Notes under the pieces: generated by a model
The model's database searches: none
Told to the model about the DNA's origin: nothing
What the model saw: the letters and a program-made list of their open reading frames with translations, nothing else
Assembly (NCBI GenBank): GCA_964590195.1
Contig: CAZPWJ010000005.1
Span: 33,779 to 97,778, forward strand
DNA: 64,000 nt
Direction of reading: 5' to 3'
Origin: GCA-2731375 sp964590195
GTDB taxonomy: Bacteria > Pseudomonadota > Alphaproteobacteria > GCA-2731375
Shown: positions 16,607-25,605 of the stretch, one piece after another
Layout of the letters: every line of letters begins with the position of its first letter
Position numbering within the stretch: the first letter of the stretch is position 1
Translations under genes and position numbers: made by a program

Positions 16607-17392
16607 TTAGGCGAAGTTCGGCTTGCGCCGGGCCTGGAAGGCCTCCAGGCCTTCGGCCACATCCGCGCCGAGAAGTCCGTTAATGACCTCGTCCTCTTCC
16701 AGTTTCAGGCCATCGGAGGGGCTGATCTCCAAGCCCTGGCGCGAGAGCTGCTTCATCGCGGTCAGGCCGGCGCGGCTTTTTTGCGCCAGGTTGCGGCAGT
16801 AATCCAGGACGGCATCCGCCAGCTCATCGTCGGCCACCACATAGTTGACCAGGCCCCAGCTTTCCGCCTCTTCCGCGCTCAGCCATTTGTTGGTGTACAT
16901 CAGGTCCAGGGCCCGGCGCAGGCCAACCAGGCGGGGCAGGCGCTGGGTGCCGCCGCCGCCCGGGATCAGGCCGTACTGGGCATGTTGATCGCCGATCTGG
17001 GCGCTGCGGGCGGCGAAGGCCACATCAGCCGACATCATCATTTCAATGCCGCCCGCCAGGGCCAGGCCGTTGATGGACACCACCACCGGCAGGGGTGAGG
17101 TTTCCAGGCGGCGGAAGACCTCGTGGATGCGGCTGATGAATACGCTCAGGCTATCGCGGCTTTTGCGAGCTGCCATCACCTCGTCCAGATCCGCGCCGGT
17201 GCAAAATGTCTTGCCCACCGCATCAAGCAGAATGACCCGCACGTTTGGATCATTGTCGAAGGCCTCGATGGCATCGGCCATGCCGTCCATCAGGCCGGTG
17301 GAAATGCAGTTGAATTTTTCCGGCCGGTTCAGGGTCATGACGCCGACGCCGTCAATGACCTTTTGCAGGACCTCGTTTCCGCTTTCGCTCAT
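16607..17392 (-). CDS. Crotonase superfamily protein (enoyl-CoA hydratase-like) with one catalytic Glu replaced
   Basis: This 261-aa protein shows the crotonase fold: LNRPEKFNCIS, the oxyanion-hole segments FCTGADL and LALAGGIE, and LIPGGGGTQRLPRLVG. The first catalytic Glu is present (Glu117), but the second, normally in a PE pair, is His137 (GDQHAQYG). Hydratase activity is therefore uncertain, and isomerase, hydrolase or C-C lyase activity are other family options. The gene lies 22 bases downstream of the acyl-CoA dehydrogenase, so both probably act on one acyl-CoA pathway. Confidence 0.86.
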   Translation of the reverse strand: MSESGNEVLQKVIDGVGVMTLNRPEKFNCISTGLMDGMADAIEAFDNDPNVRVILLDAVGKTFCTGADLDEVMAARKSRDSLSVFISRIHEVFRRLETSPLPVVVSINGLALAGGIEMMMSADVAFAARSAQIGDQHAQYGLIPGGGGTQRLPRLVGLRRALDLMYTNKWLSAEEAESWGLVNYVVADDELADAVLDYCRNLAQKSRAGLTAMKQLSRQGLEISPSDGLKLEEDEVINGLLGADVAEGLEAFQARRKPNFA

Positions 17393-17414
17393 CTCTCAAT
17401 ACTCCAATTCAAAC

Positions 17415-18569
17415 TTAGTAGGGTACGGCGATGCGTCCGACTTTTTCGCGGGCGATGATCATTTTCTGAATCTGCGCCGTGCCGTCGCCGATCTGCAAAC
17501 CCAGGACATCGCGCAGGCGCTGCTCAAGGGGCAATTCCTTGGTATAGCCGTAATGGCCATGGGTCAGCAGGCATTGGTGAACAATGTCAAAGGCGACCTT
17601 TGGCGCCCACCACTTCACCATGGCCGCTTCCTTGGTGTGGGGCAGGTTCTGGTCGCGCAGCCATAGCGTCTTGTAGCAAAGCAGGCGGGCCGCTTCGAAA
17701 AAAGTCTCGCATTCCGCCAATGGCTGGGTCACGCCCTGATAGGAGGCGATGGGATTGCCGAAGGCCTCGCGCTCGGTGCTGTACTGCCAGGCCTCTTCCA
17801 ACGAGGCCCGGGCCGCGCCCAGCACTTGCAGGCCGATCAGGGCACGGGAAAAATCAAAGCCGTGCATGACCTGGCGAAAGCCCTCGCCTTCCTCGCCCAA
17901 CAGGCAGTCGGCGGGGATGCGTACATCGTCGAAGAACAGCGAACCCCGGCCCACTGCGCCTTCGCCCATATCATCGAACTTGGTGCGGGTGATGCCTGGG
18001 GCATCCAGAGGGGCATAGAATGTGCTGACCCCGCGGGCGCGCTGATCCTCGGTGCCGGTGCGCGCGAACAGCATGATTACATCGGCCTGGGTGCTCAGCG
18101 AGATCGAGGCCTTTTCACCGTTCAGAATATAGTCGTCGCCGTCGCGCCGGGCTTTCAGGATCAGGCCGGCGGCATCCGAGCCGCCCCTTGGTTCGGTCAA
18201 ACCCAGGGCCGTGATGGCGCGGCCGGCGCAAATGTCGCCGATGCCCTTTGCGGCCATGTCCGCCGATCCGTGATCGGCCAGCAGATGGCCATTCAGGGAA
18301 CCGATCAGCTGGATATAGGAAACGCTCAAATCGGCGGCGGCAATTTCCTCGATAATGATGCCGGCGGTGACGCAATCAAGGCCCATGCCGCCGAATTGCT
18401 CGGGCAGGTCAACGCCGATCAGGCCCAGGGCGCCCATCTCCGAGACGATGTCCCGGCCGATCTTGCCGTCCAGCTCGCGCTGGCGGAAATCAGGGGCCAG
18501 ACGGTCCGCCGCGAAGCGCCGCGCGGTATCGCGAATGGCGTCCTGTTCTTCGGTAAATGCGAATTCCAT
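17415..18569 (-). CDS. Acyl-CoA dehydrogenase with Asp at the catalytic-base position
   Basis: This 384-aa FAD enzyme has the standard three-domain layout: helical N-terminus, central GLTEPRGGSDAAG FAD/substrate loop, and a C-terminal GHYGYTKELPLEQRLRDV block. The position of the catalytic base of medium-chain enzymes (EGTSQIQ) reads DGTAQIQ, with Asp362. Asp at this site is known from cyclohexanecarboxyl-CoA dehydrogenases, so an alicyclic or branched acyl-CoA substrate is a reasonable guess. It is the first gene of the minus-strand operon and is divergent from the acyl-CoA synthetase gene across 152 bases. Confidence 0.9.
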   Translation of the reverse strand: MEFAFTEEQDAIRDTARRFAADRLAPDFRQRELDGKIGRDIVSEMGALGLIGVDLPEQFGGMGLDCVTAGIIIEEIAAADLSVSYIQLIGSLNGHLLADHGSADMAAKGIGDICAGRAITALGLTEPRGGSDAAGLILKARRDGDDYILNGEKASISLSTQADVIMLFARTGTEDQRARGVSTFYAPLDAPGITRTKFDDMGEGAVGRGSLFFDDVRIPADCLLGEEGEGFRQVMHGFDFSRALIGLQVLGAARASLEEAWQYSTEREAFGNPIASYQGVTQPLAECETFFEAARLLCYKTLWLRDQNLPHTKEAAMVKWWAPKVAFDIVHQCLLTHGHYGYTKELPLEQRLRDVLGLQIGDGTAQIQKMIIAREKVGRIAVPY

Positions 18570-18721
18570 GACTCTGCTCCCTTACAATTTGCCTTGAGCC
18601 TACCCGCCCGGCCGTATGGGCACAATGGTGCTTGGGATGCCCCGATGGCAATGGGATGACGGGTTCCTATCATTGCGGTGAGGTACTAACATCATGTAAG
18701 CGAAAACAAACATGTAGACGG

Positions 18722-20860
18722 ATGGAGCGTACCCCCGTGTCAACTGAAACCGGCTCTCTTGCCCCCCTGTTTGATCCCAGGAATATCGCCATCATTGGCG
18801 CCTCGGACAACATTCATAAATTCGGTGGCCGGCCGATCCGCTTCATGAAAGAGGTTGGTTTTTCGGGCACCATCTATCCCATCAATCCGCGCGGCGGCAT
18901 GATCCAGGGGCTTCAGGCCTACAAGGATATCCGCGAAGTGCCCGAGGTGGTCGATCTGTGCATCGTCACCGTGCCGGCACCCATGGTGGTGGAGGCGGTG
19001 CGCAATTGCGTCAGCGCCGGCGTGCGGACGGCGGTGATCTTTTCCTCCGGCTTTTCCGAGGTCAGCGAAGAAGGCGCGGGCTGGCAGGCGGAGCTGGCCG
19101 CCATCGCCCAAGGTAGCGATATTCGTCTGATCGGCCCTAATTGCATGGGTGCCCTGAATGTCGAAACCCAGGCCATCGGCACCTTCGCCTCCCTCTTTGA
19201 ACACGGCTGGCCCAGGCCGGGCAACGTCTCGATCATTACCCAGTCCGGCGCCGTTGGCAGCCATACCCTGGTGTTGGCGCGGGAGCGCGGCCTAGGCGTG
19301 CGCAGTTGGATCACCACCGGCAACGAGGTAGATGTGGACGTGGCCGATTGCATCGCCTATTGCGCCGAGGATCCGGGCACCACCGTGATCGCCGCCTCCA
19401 TTGAAGGCAGCCGCAAGCCCGAACGCCTGATGGAGGCCTTCGCCACGGCGCGGGCCAACGGCAAGGCGGTGGTGATGATGAAGGTCGGCGCCTCGGAAGT
19501 CGGCGCCCTGGCCGCCATCAGCCATACCGCCTCCCAAACCGGTGTCGACGATGTCTATGGCGCCATGTTCCGCCAATATGGCGTTTGCCGGGTGTCGTCC
19601 CTGGAAGAGCTGCTGGACATTGCCGGCGCCGCCTCGGCCGGGCAGTTTCCCGTTCGCAACCGCCTCGGCGTCGTGACCATATCGGGTGGCATCGGGGTTC
19701 TGACCTCGGACATTGCCGCGCTGCATGGTCTGGAAGTGCCTGAATTGCCGCAAAAGGCGCAAAAGGACCTGAAGGCGCTGATGCCGCTCGCGGCGGTGCG
19801 CAATCCGGTCGATACCACGGCGCAGATGCTGAATGATATGCCAATGCTCGAGGGCAGCCTGCGCACCATCCTGAGCGAGGGTGACTGCGACGCCATTCTG
19901 GTCTTCATGTCGGTGGTTGGATATTCCGAGCGCATGATGGCCGAGATCAGCGAAGTGTTGGAAACCATACGCCAGGATTTTCCCGACGACCTGATGATCT
20001 TGGCCATGGCCTGCCGTCAGGCGCCACGGGAAAAACTGGAAGCACTGAAGTATCTGATAATCGAGGATCCGAACCGGGCGATCCGGGCGATTTCGGCCTT
20101 GGTCGGTTTCGGGAGGAGTTTCGCGCGCGGTGAACCGGATGCCCCACCCATGTTGCCCAGTGAGGCGGCCGCACCGCCGAAACGGGACCTTTTGGAAACC
20201 GAGGTCGTGGATCTTTTGGCCAAGGCCGGAATCCCCATCGTGCCGGGCCGTTTGGCGCATTCGGAGAACGACGCGGCCCAGGCCGCGATGGAGGTCGGCT
20301 ATCCGGTGGCGCTGAAGATTTCGTCAATCGATATCCAGCGGAAAATGGAAATCGGAGGGGTGAAGCTGAACCTGCAATCGGTGGATCAGGTGCGCGCCGG
20401 TTATCAGGCCATCATGGCGGCGGTGGAAAGCAAGGCAGGGGATGCCGCCGTCGACGGCGTACTGGTGGCGCCAATGGTTTCGGACGGCGTGGAAACCATA
20501 ATCGGCGTGGTTCGCGACCCGGTGTTTGGCCCGGTCGTTCTGTTCGGTCTGGGCGGTGCCTACGCCGAGACGGTAAAGGACGTCACCTACCGCATCGCGC
20601 CTTTTGGTTTGGATGAGGCAAGGCGCATGATCGACGAGGTGCGCGGGCGGGCCTTGTTGGACGGTACGCGCGGCCAGCCGGCAGCGGATATCGATGCCCT
20701 GGCCCAGGCCCTGAGCCAGCTTTCGGTGTATGCCGCCGTCTATGGCAACCGAATTGAAAGTATCGATATCAATCCTTTGCTGGTCATGCCGAATGGCAAA
20801 GGTGTTTTTGCCATCGACGCCCTGATGCTGACGCAACGAGACGGAGCGGACAATGAATAG
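18722..20860 (+). CDS. NDP-forming acyl-CoA synthetase (acetate--CoA ligase family, fused alpha-beta)
   Basis: This 712-aa protein interconverts an acyl-CoA and NDP with the free acid and NTP. It has an N-terminal CoA-binding domain (LFDPRNIAIIGASDNIHKFG), succinyl-CoA ligase-like domains with the phosphorylated His268 in AAISHTASQTG, and a C-terminal ATP-grasp domain (VGYPVALKISSIDIQRKMEIGG). ATG 18722 is preferred over upstream ATG codons because the fold begins 20 residues later. GTG 18737 is an alternative. It begins a plus-strand operon and overlaps the next gene by eight bases. It probably activates the acid later oxidised by the divergent acyl-CoA dehydrogenase. Confidence 0.88.
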   Translation: MERTPVSTETGSLAPLFDPRNIAIIGASDNIHKFGGRPIRFMKEVGFSGTIYPINPRGGMIQGLQAYKDIREVPEVVDLCIVTVPAPMVVEAVRNCVSAGVRTAVIFSSGFSEVSEEGAGWQAELAAIAQGSDIRLIGPNCMGALNVETQAIGTFASLFEHGWPRPGNVSIITQSGAVGSHTLVLARERGLGVRSWITTGNEVDVDVADCIAYCAEDPGTTVIAASIEGSRKPERLMEAFATARANGKAVVMMKVGASEVGALAAISHTASQTGVDDVYGAMFRQYGVCRVSSLEELLDIAGAASAGQFPVRNRLGVVTISGGIGVLTSDIAALHGLEVPELPQKAQKDLKALMPLAAVRNPVDTTAQMLNDMPMLEGSLRTILSEGDCDAILVFMSVVGYSERMMAEISEVLETIRQDFPDDLMILAMACRQAPREKLEALKYLIIEDPNRAIRAISALVGFGRSFARGEPDAPPMLPSEAAAPPKRDLLETEVVDLLAKAGIPIVPGRLAHSENDAAQAAMEVGYPVALKISSIDIQRKMEIGGVKLNLQSVDQVRAGYQAIMAAVESKAGDAAVDGVLVAPMVSDGVETIIGVVRDPVFGPVVLFGLGGAYAETVKDVTYRIAPFGLDEARRMIDEVRGRALLDGTRGQPAADIDALAQALSQLSVYAAVYGNRIESIDINPLLVMPNGKGVFAIDALMLTQRDGADNE

Positions 20861-21911
20861 CAGCGAAAACCCGACGCCTTTCGGACGTATCTTTCCGCCC
20901 CGCGAGGACTGGCTGGCCAAGCGCGGGGCAGAGGAGGTCATTGATCCCGAGCTGCCCATTATCGATACCCATCACCATTTGTGGGACAAGCCAAACCACC
21001 AGTATCTGCTGCCGGAGTTCCTCGCCGACACCGAGACGGCCGCCAATGATGGCCACAACGTCGTGGCCACGGTTTATATGGAATGCGGCTCCATGTACCG
21101 GGCCGAGGGCCAGGACGAGATGCGACCGGTGGGGGAGGTGGAATTTGCCGCCGGTGTCGCCGCCATGTGCGAGTCGGGACGCTATGGCCCCGCAAAGGTG
21201 GCCGCCGGTATCGTCGGCTTTGCCGATCTGCGTCTGGGGGAAGGCGTCGCGCCGGTGTTGGAGGCCCTGGCGGCCGTGGGCGGCGGGCGTTTTCGCGGTG
21301 TCCGCCATGCCGCCGGTTGGGATGATGATCCGGTAATCGGCAATGGCCATCACGCCGCCGGGCCGGGATTGTATGGTCAGGCTGATTTCCGGGCCGGCCT
21401 GGCCTGTCTGACGGCCCACGGCCTGTCGCTGGATGCCTGGCTCTACCATCCGCAGCTGGGCGATCTGGTGGATCTGGCGCGGGCCTGCCCCGAGGCCAAT
21501 ATCATCATGAACCATACCGGCGGCATGCTGGGCTATGGTGTTTACAAGGGCAAGGACGACGAGGAATTCGCGGTGCTGAAGGCCGGCCTGGTCGAGCTGG
21601 CCAAATGTCCCAATGTCACCATGAAGGTTGGCGGCATGATGATGCGCCGGGCCAGCTTTGACTATTTCAATCAACCGGCACCGCCAACCTCCCTGGAACT
21701 GGCGGAACTGTGGCGGCCCAATATCGAAACCTGCATCGAACTGTTCGGCCCGGATCGTTGTATGTTCGAAAGCAATTTCCCCGTCGACAAGATGGGTATC
21801 GGTTACCGCGCGCTATGGAATGCCTTCAAGCACATCAGCGCCGGCGCCTCCCGCTCCGAGCGGGCGGATTTGTTCGCCGGTACGGCGCGGCGGGCCTATC
21901 GGCTGGATTGA
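20853..21911 (+). CDS. Amidohydrolase-2 family protein
   Basis: This 352-aa TIM-barrel hydrolase has the metal-binding HxH in IIDTHHHLWDKPNHQYL near residue 35. It also has RGVRHAAGWD, NHTGGMLGYG and CMFESNFPVDKMG, where an Asp serves the metal and water. The family (PF04909) contains lactonases such as LigI and decarboxylases. It overlaps the synthetase gene by eight bases, so hydrolysis of a lactone or decarboxylation may feed or follow CoA activation. It is not closely similar to the other amidohydrolase at 12711. Confidence 0.84.
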   Translation: MNSSENPTPFGRIFPPREDWLAKRGAEEVIDPELPIIDTHHHLWDKPNHQYLLPEFLADTETAANDGHNVVATVYMECGSMYRAEGQDEMRPVGEVEFAAGVAAMCESGRYGPAKVAAGIVGFADLRLGEGVAPVLEALAAVGGGRFRGVRHAAGWDDDPVIGNGHHAAGPGLYGQADFRAGLACLTAHGLSLDAWLYHPQLGDLVDLARACPEANIIMNHTGGMLGYGVYKGKDDEEFAVLKAGLVELAKCPNVTMKVGGMMMRRASFDYFNQPAPPTSLELAELWRPNIETCIELFGPDRCMFESNFPVDKMGIGYRALWNAFKHISAGASRSERADLFAGTARRAYRLD

Positions 21912-21961
21912 CGGCCCGCTGGCCTGGGATATGCTAGGGCAATTCAAAAAAGGGTGTTGGC

Positions 21962-23044
21962 ATGTGGCCCAATCATAAGCTGACGGATCTGCTTGGCATT
22001 GACCTGCCAATTGTCCAGGCGCCCATGGCCGGCGCCAATGGCGCGGCCATGGCTATTGCGGTGGCCGAGGCGGGCGGCCTTGGTTCCTTGCCCTGCGCCA
22101 TGCTGGGCGCCGACAAGATGCGGGCCGAGATGGGCGTTATCCGCCAGCAAACGGACAGACCGATAAACTTAAACTTCTTTTGCCACACGCCCGAACCGCC
22201 GGACCCCGCCAAGGATGCCGCCTGGAAAGCAAGCTTGGCGGGATATTACGAGGAATATGACATAGACCCCGATACGCCTCCGGCGGCCGCCAGCCGCGCG
22301 CCTTTCAGCGCGGAAGCCTGTGAAATCGTCGAGGATCTGAAGCCCGAGGTCGTGAGTTTTCACTTCGGGCTGCCCGTGCCCTCGTTGCTGGCGCGGGTCA
22401 AGGCCACGGGCTGCCGCGTCATGAGTTCCGCCACCACTGTGGCCGAGGCCCGCTGGCTGGAAGAGCGCGGCTGTGACGTGATCATCGCCCAGGGTGCCGA
22501 GGCGGGCGGCCATCGCGGCATGTTTCTGAGCGATGACATCTCAACCCAGGCCGGGACCATGGCCCTGGTGCCCCAGGTTGTCGATGCCGTCGATGTGCCA
22601 GTCATCGCGGCGGGTGGAATTGGCGATGGCCGGGGTATCGCCGCCGCCTTCGCGCTGGGGGCGGCGGGGGCGCAGATCGGTACCGCCTACCTCTTCACGC
22701 CGGAATCCCTGATCAGCGATCTGCACCGTGACGCCTTGCAAGCCGGCGCCGATGACCAGACCGCGTTGACCAATGTTTTTTCCGGCAAGCCGGCGCGCGG
22801 CCTAATGAACCGTGTGATGCGCGAGATCGGGCCCATGTCCGACAAAGCACCGCCGTTCCCGACGGCGGGCAGCGCCCTGGCGCCGCTGAAAGCCAAGGCG
22901 GAGGCCAATGGCGCGCCGGAATTTTCCTCCCTATGGTCCGGACAGGCGGTAAAACTGGGGCGCGCCATGGGGGCCAGTGAATTGACCCGCCATCTGGCGG
23001 AGGATGCGGCGCGATGCATCAGGACAATGACGATTTCCCAATGA
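21962..23044 (+). CDS. Nitronate monooxygenase family flavoprotein (copy 1)
   Basis: This 360-aa FMN-dependent TIM barrel has an N-terminal LGIDLPIVQAPMAGANG, catalytic His in GAEAGGHRGMF, and the phosphate-binding VIAAGGIGDGRGIAAAFALGA. Class I nitronate monooxygenases oxidise propionate-3-nitronate and similar nitronates, and many relatives act on other substrates such as enoyl-ACP. It lies 50 bases after the amidohydrolase in the same operon. A second, more distant family member lies at 26868. Confidence 0.86.
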   Translation: MWPNHKLTDLLGIDLPIVQAPMAGANGAAMAIAVAEAGGLGSLPCAMLGADKMRAEMGVIRQQTDRPINLNFFCHTPEPPDPAKDAAWKASLAGYYEEYDIDPDTPPAAASRAPFSAEACEIVEDLKPEVVSFHFGLPVPSLLARVKATGCRVMSSATTVAEARWLEERGCDVIIAQGAEAGGHRGMFLSDDISTQAGTMALVPQVVDAVDVPVIAAGGIGDGRGIAAAFALGAAGAQIGTAYLFTPESLISDLHRDALQAGADDQTALTNVFSGKPARGLMNRVMREIGPMSDKAPPFPTAGSALAPLKAKAEANGAPEFSSLWSGQAVKLGRAMGASELTRHLAEDAARCIRTMTISQ

Positions 23045-23065
23045 GGTAACGGCGGAGGAAGTAAA

Positions 23066-23689
23066 ATGGCGAGCGAGAATTGGACGATCAGCGGCGAATA
23101 TATCGAAAGCTGCAATTGCGCTTATTTGTGTCCCTGCATTTATACCAATCCGCAAGAGGGCGCCACGGAAGATCATTGCTATGCCCTGATGGCATTCCGT
23201 ATTGATCAGGGTGAAAGCGGCGGTGTTGACCTGTCCGGGCAAAAAATTGCCCTGCTGATCCGTTCCGGCAAGGTCATGGCGGATGGCGGCTGGATCTTTG
23301 CCGGCGTGGTCGACGAAGGCGCGGACGAGGCCCAGCGCGCGGTTTTGGCCAGAATTGTCGCCGGCGAGGCGGGCGGGCCATTGGGTATGATCCGCGATAA
23401 TCTGGTCAGCGATTTCCGGGGCGTCGAATACGCGGCGATTGAGTTCGTCAAGGACGGCCTGAAGCAGAGCGTCAATATCCCCGGCGTCATGTCCTACGAG
23501 ATCGAAGGGGTGGCCTCCCGCAACGGCAGCGGCAATCCCTATTATATCGATAACGTTGGCCATCCGGCCAATACCCGTCTGGCCCTGGCCCGTTCCAAGC
23601 ACACCAAGGTTGAAGCCTTTGGCCTTGAACTGGACATGCTGGGGCAGGCCAACAACGGCCACTTCGCGCCGTTCAGTTGGGCGGGCTAA
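23066..23689 (+). CDS. DUF1326 domain-containing protein
   Basis: This 207-aa protein matches the DUF1326 family by its N-terminal WTISGEYIESCNCAYLCPC, where four Cys in CNCxxxCPC could bind metal, and by the IPGVMSYEIEGVASRNGSG ending. No signal peptide or membrane segment is seen. The function of the family is unknown. It is often found beside a membrane DUF2182 gene, which is absent here. It sits 21 bases after the nitronate monooxygenase gene in the same operon. Confidence 0.82.
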   Translation: MASENWTISGEYIESCNCAYLCPCIYTNPQEGATEDHCYALMAFRIDQGESGGVDLSGQKIALLIRSGKVMADGGWIFAGVVDEGADEAQRAVLARIVAGEAGGPLGMIRDNLVSDFRGVEYAAIEFVKDGLKQSVNIPGVMSYEIEGVASRNGSGNPYYIDNVGHPANTRLALARSKHTKVEAFGLELDMLGQANNGHFAPFSWAG

Positions 23690-23726
23690 GGCAATCCCAA
23701 AGAGGCATAGCCAAAGAGAGAGATAA

Positions 23727-24812
23727 ATGACGACCAAGACCGACACCGCCGCCGCCTCCGTCGGCGACGATCCGCGCCGCTATGCCTTTACGGTGTGGAA
23801 CTACCGCCAGGGAGAGATCGTGGCGGCGATGATTTATCTGGGCAACGAGCTGGGCTTCTACAAAGCCATGGCCGGGGCGGGACCCATGACGGCGGGGGAG
23901 CTGGCCCAGCGTACAGGCCAGCACGAACGCTGGGTGCTGGAATGGCTGCGTCTGCAGGCGGCGGCGAAGCTGCTCGACTATTGCGGCGATGAACGTTTCC
24001 AACTGCCCGATGCGGCGATCAATCTGCTGGTTGAGGACGAGCATAAGTCATTTGTGGCGGGCGAATTCGCCGGGCCCGGCATGGCGGATAATTTGCAGCG
24101 TCTGGTCGAAAACTTCCGAACCGGTCTGGGCAACAGCTATGAAGAAGGCGGCCCCGAAGGTGCCCATCGCGGTGAATGCCGTCACTGGCAGGCGGCACGC
24201 AACGATCTGATCCCGCGCATGATCCCGGCCCTGAACGGGGTGGAAGAGAAATTGCAGACGGGCGCCCTGGTGGCGGATGTGGGTTGTGGTGATGGCGCGG
24301 CGGTTCTGGCCATGGCGGAAGCCTATCCCAACAGCCGTGTTGTCGGCATCGATGCCTCCCGTCATGCTGTCGCGCTGGTGGGCGCGAAGGCCGCCGACAT
24401 GGGTTTGGACAATGTTGAGCTACGCCACGCCGACGGCGCGGATTTGCCAAGCGCGGCGACCTATGACTTCATCATCACGCTGGACTGCATTCACGACATG
24501 ACCCGGCCCGAGGCGGTGATCGCCGCCATCAAGCGCAGCCTGAAACCGGATGGCACCTGGTTCATCAAGGACATCCGTTCCAAGCCCAGGTTCGAGGACA
24601 ATCTGCGCAACCCCATGCTGGCGATGATGTACGGTTTTTCCCTGATGTCCTGTATGTCGTCGGCCATGTCGGAACCGGGCGGGGCGGGCCTTGGCACGCT
24701 TGGTTTCAATCCGGAAGTGGCCGAACGGATGATCCGCGAGGCCGGTTTCGGGCAATTCCAGATGCATGACTTCAAGGATCCGGGAAATCTCTATTACGAA
24801 GTCCGGCATTGA
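23727..24812 (+). CDS. SAM-dependent methyltransferase with N-terminal winged-helix domain
   Basis: This 361-aa protein has an N-terminal winged-helix dimerisation domain of the O-methyltransferase kind (GPMTAGELAQRTGQHERWVLEWLRL, about residues 50-80). A class I methyltransferase core follows, with the SAM-binding motif DVGCGDGAAVL near 190 and an acidic loop at VGIDAS. The C-terminal FGQFQMHDFKDPGNLYYEVRH closes the fold. The substrate is unknown. It is followed after 13 bases by a second, unrelated methyltransferase gene, suggesting paired methylation steps. Confidence 0.83.
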   Translation: MTTKTDTAAASVGDDPRRYAFTVWNYRQGEIVAAMIYLGNELGFYKAMAGAGPMTAGELAQRTGQHERWVLEWLRLQAAAKLLDYCGDERFQLPDAAINLLVEDEHKSFVAGEFAGPGMADNLQRLVENFRTGLGNSYEEGGPEGAHRGECRHWQAARNDLIPRMIPALNGVEEKLQTGALVADVGCGDGAAVLAMAEAYPNSRVVGIDASRHAVALVGAKAADMGLDNVELRHADGADLPSAATYDFIITLDCIHDMTRPEAVIAAIKRSLKPDGTWFIKDIRSKPRFEDNLRNPMLAMMYGFSLMSCMSSAMSEPGGAGLGTLGFNPEVAERMIREAGFGQFQMHDFKDPGNLYYEVRH

Positions 24813-24825
24813 GGGGAGAGGGGGG

Positions 24826-25605
24826 ATGAACTCGCAGAAAATCGCGTATCCCGACGATTTTCTCGATCGTCTTGAAATTATTTGGGGCAAGGGCTTTCTT
24901 TCACCCGGTGGCGCGGAGGAGGTCAGGCAAATCGTTTCGGGGGTCGATCTCGTTGGCCGAAGGATTCTCGACATTGGCGGTGGTGCTGGCGGCCCTGCTC
25001 TGGTCCTGGCCGGGGAACTGGCCGCGGGCGAGGTCATCTCGATTGATGTGGAAGAGGGCGTCCTGGCCCGCGCCGACGCCAACAAAGCGGACGCAGGCGT
25101 GGCCGACCGCATCGAATTTCAGCTTGTCGAGCCAGGACCCTTGCCGTTCCCCGATGCATCATTCGATGTCGTTTTCAGCAAGGATTCAATGATCCATATT
25201 CCTGACAAGCAGGCCCTGTTCGCGGAGGTGTTGCGTGTTCTGCGGCCAGGCGGAATATTCGCGGCCAGCGACTGGCTGGGTGGCGAAAGCACCGCCTGCT
25301 CGCCGGAATGGGCCTTAGTGCAAGAACTGGAGCATCTCTCCTTCACCATGGCGACGGCGGCGGAGAGCGAGGCGATCATGCGGCGCGCTGGTTTCGAGGC
25401 CGTCACCTCGGTTGATCGAAATGCCTGGTACGCGGAGCTTTCCGCCCAGGAAGTCGCACAGATCGAAGGGCCGTTGCGGGCTGAGCTGTTGTCGGTGGTC
25501 AGCGAAGACATTTACAGCCATTGGCTTTCGGTCAAACGGGCGCTTGCCGCCGCTGTCGCCGTCGGTGTCTTGCGGCCAACCCATTTGCGCGGATACAAAC
25601 ACTAG
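24826..25605 (+). CDS. SAM-dependent methyltransferase (type 11)
   Basis: This 259-aa class I methyltransferase has motif I ILDIGGGAGGPALVLA near residue 45, ISIDVEEGVLARA, and SFDVVFSKDSMIHIPDKQALFAEVLRVLRPGG. This resembles the methyltransferase domain of phosphoethanolamine N-methyltransferases, including ASDWL after the core. ATG 24826 is preferred because a GGGGAGAGGGG ribosome site precedes it. It is the last gene of the operon that begins with the synthetase, and it converges with the phosphatase gene with no gap. Confidence 0.83.
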   Translation: MNSQKIAYPDDFLDRLEIIWGKGFLSPGGAEEVRQIVSGVDLVGRRILDIGGGAGGPALVLAGELAAGEVISIDVEEGVLARADANKADAGVADRIEFQLVEPGPLPFPDASFDVVFSKDSMIHIPDKQALFAEVLRVLRPGGIFAASDWLGGESTACSPEWALVQELEHLSFTMATAAESEAIMRRAGFEAVTSVDRNAWYAELSAQEVAQIEGPLRAELLSVVSEDIYSHWLSVKRALAAAVAVGVLRPTHLRGYKH

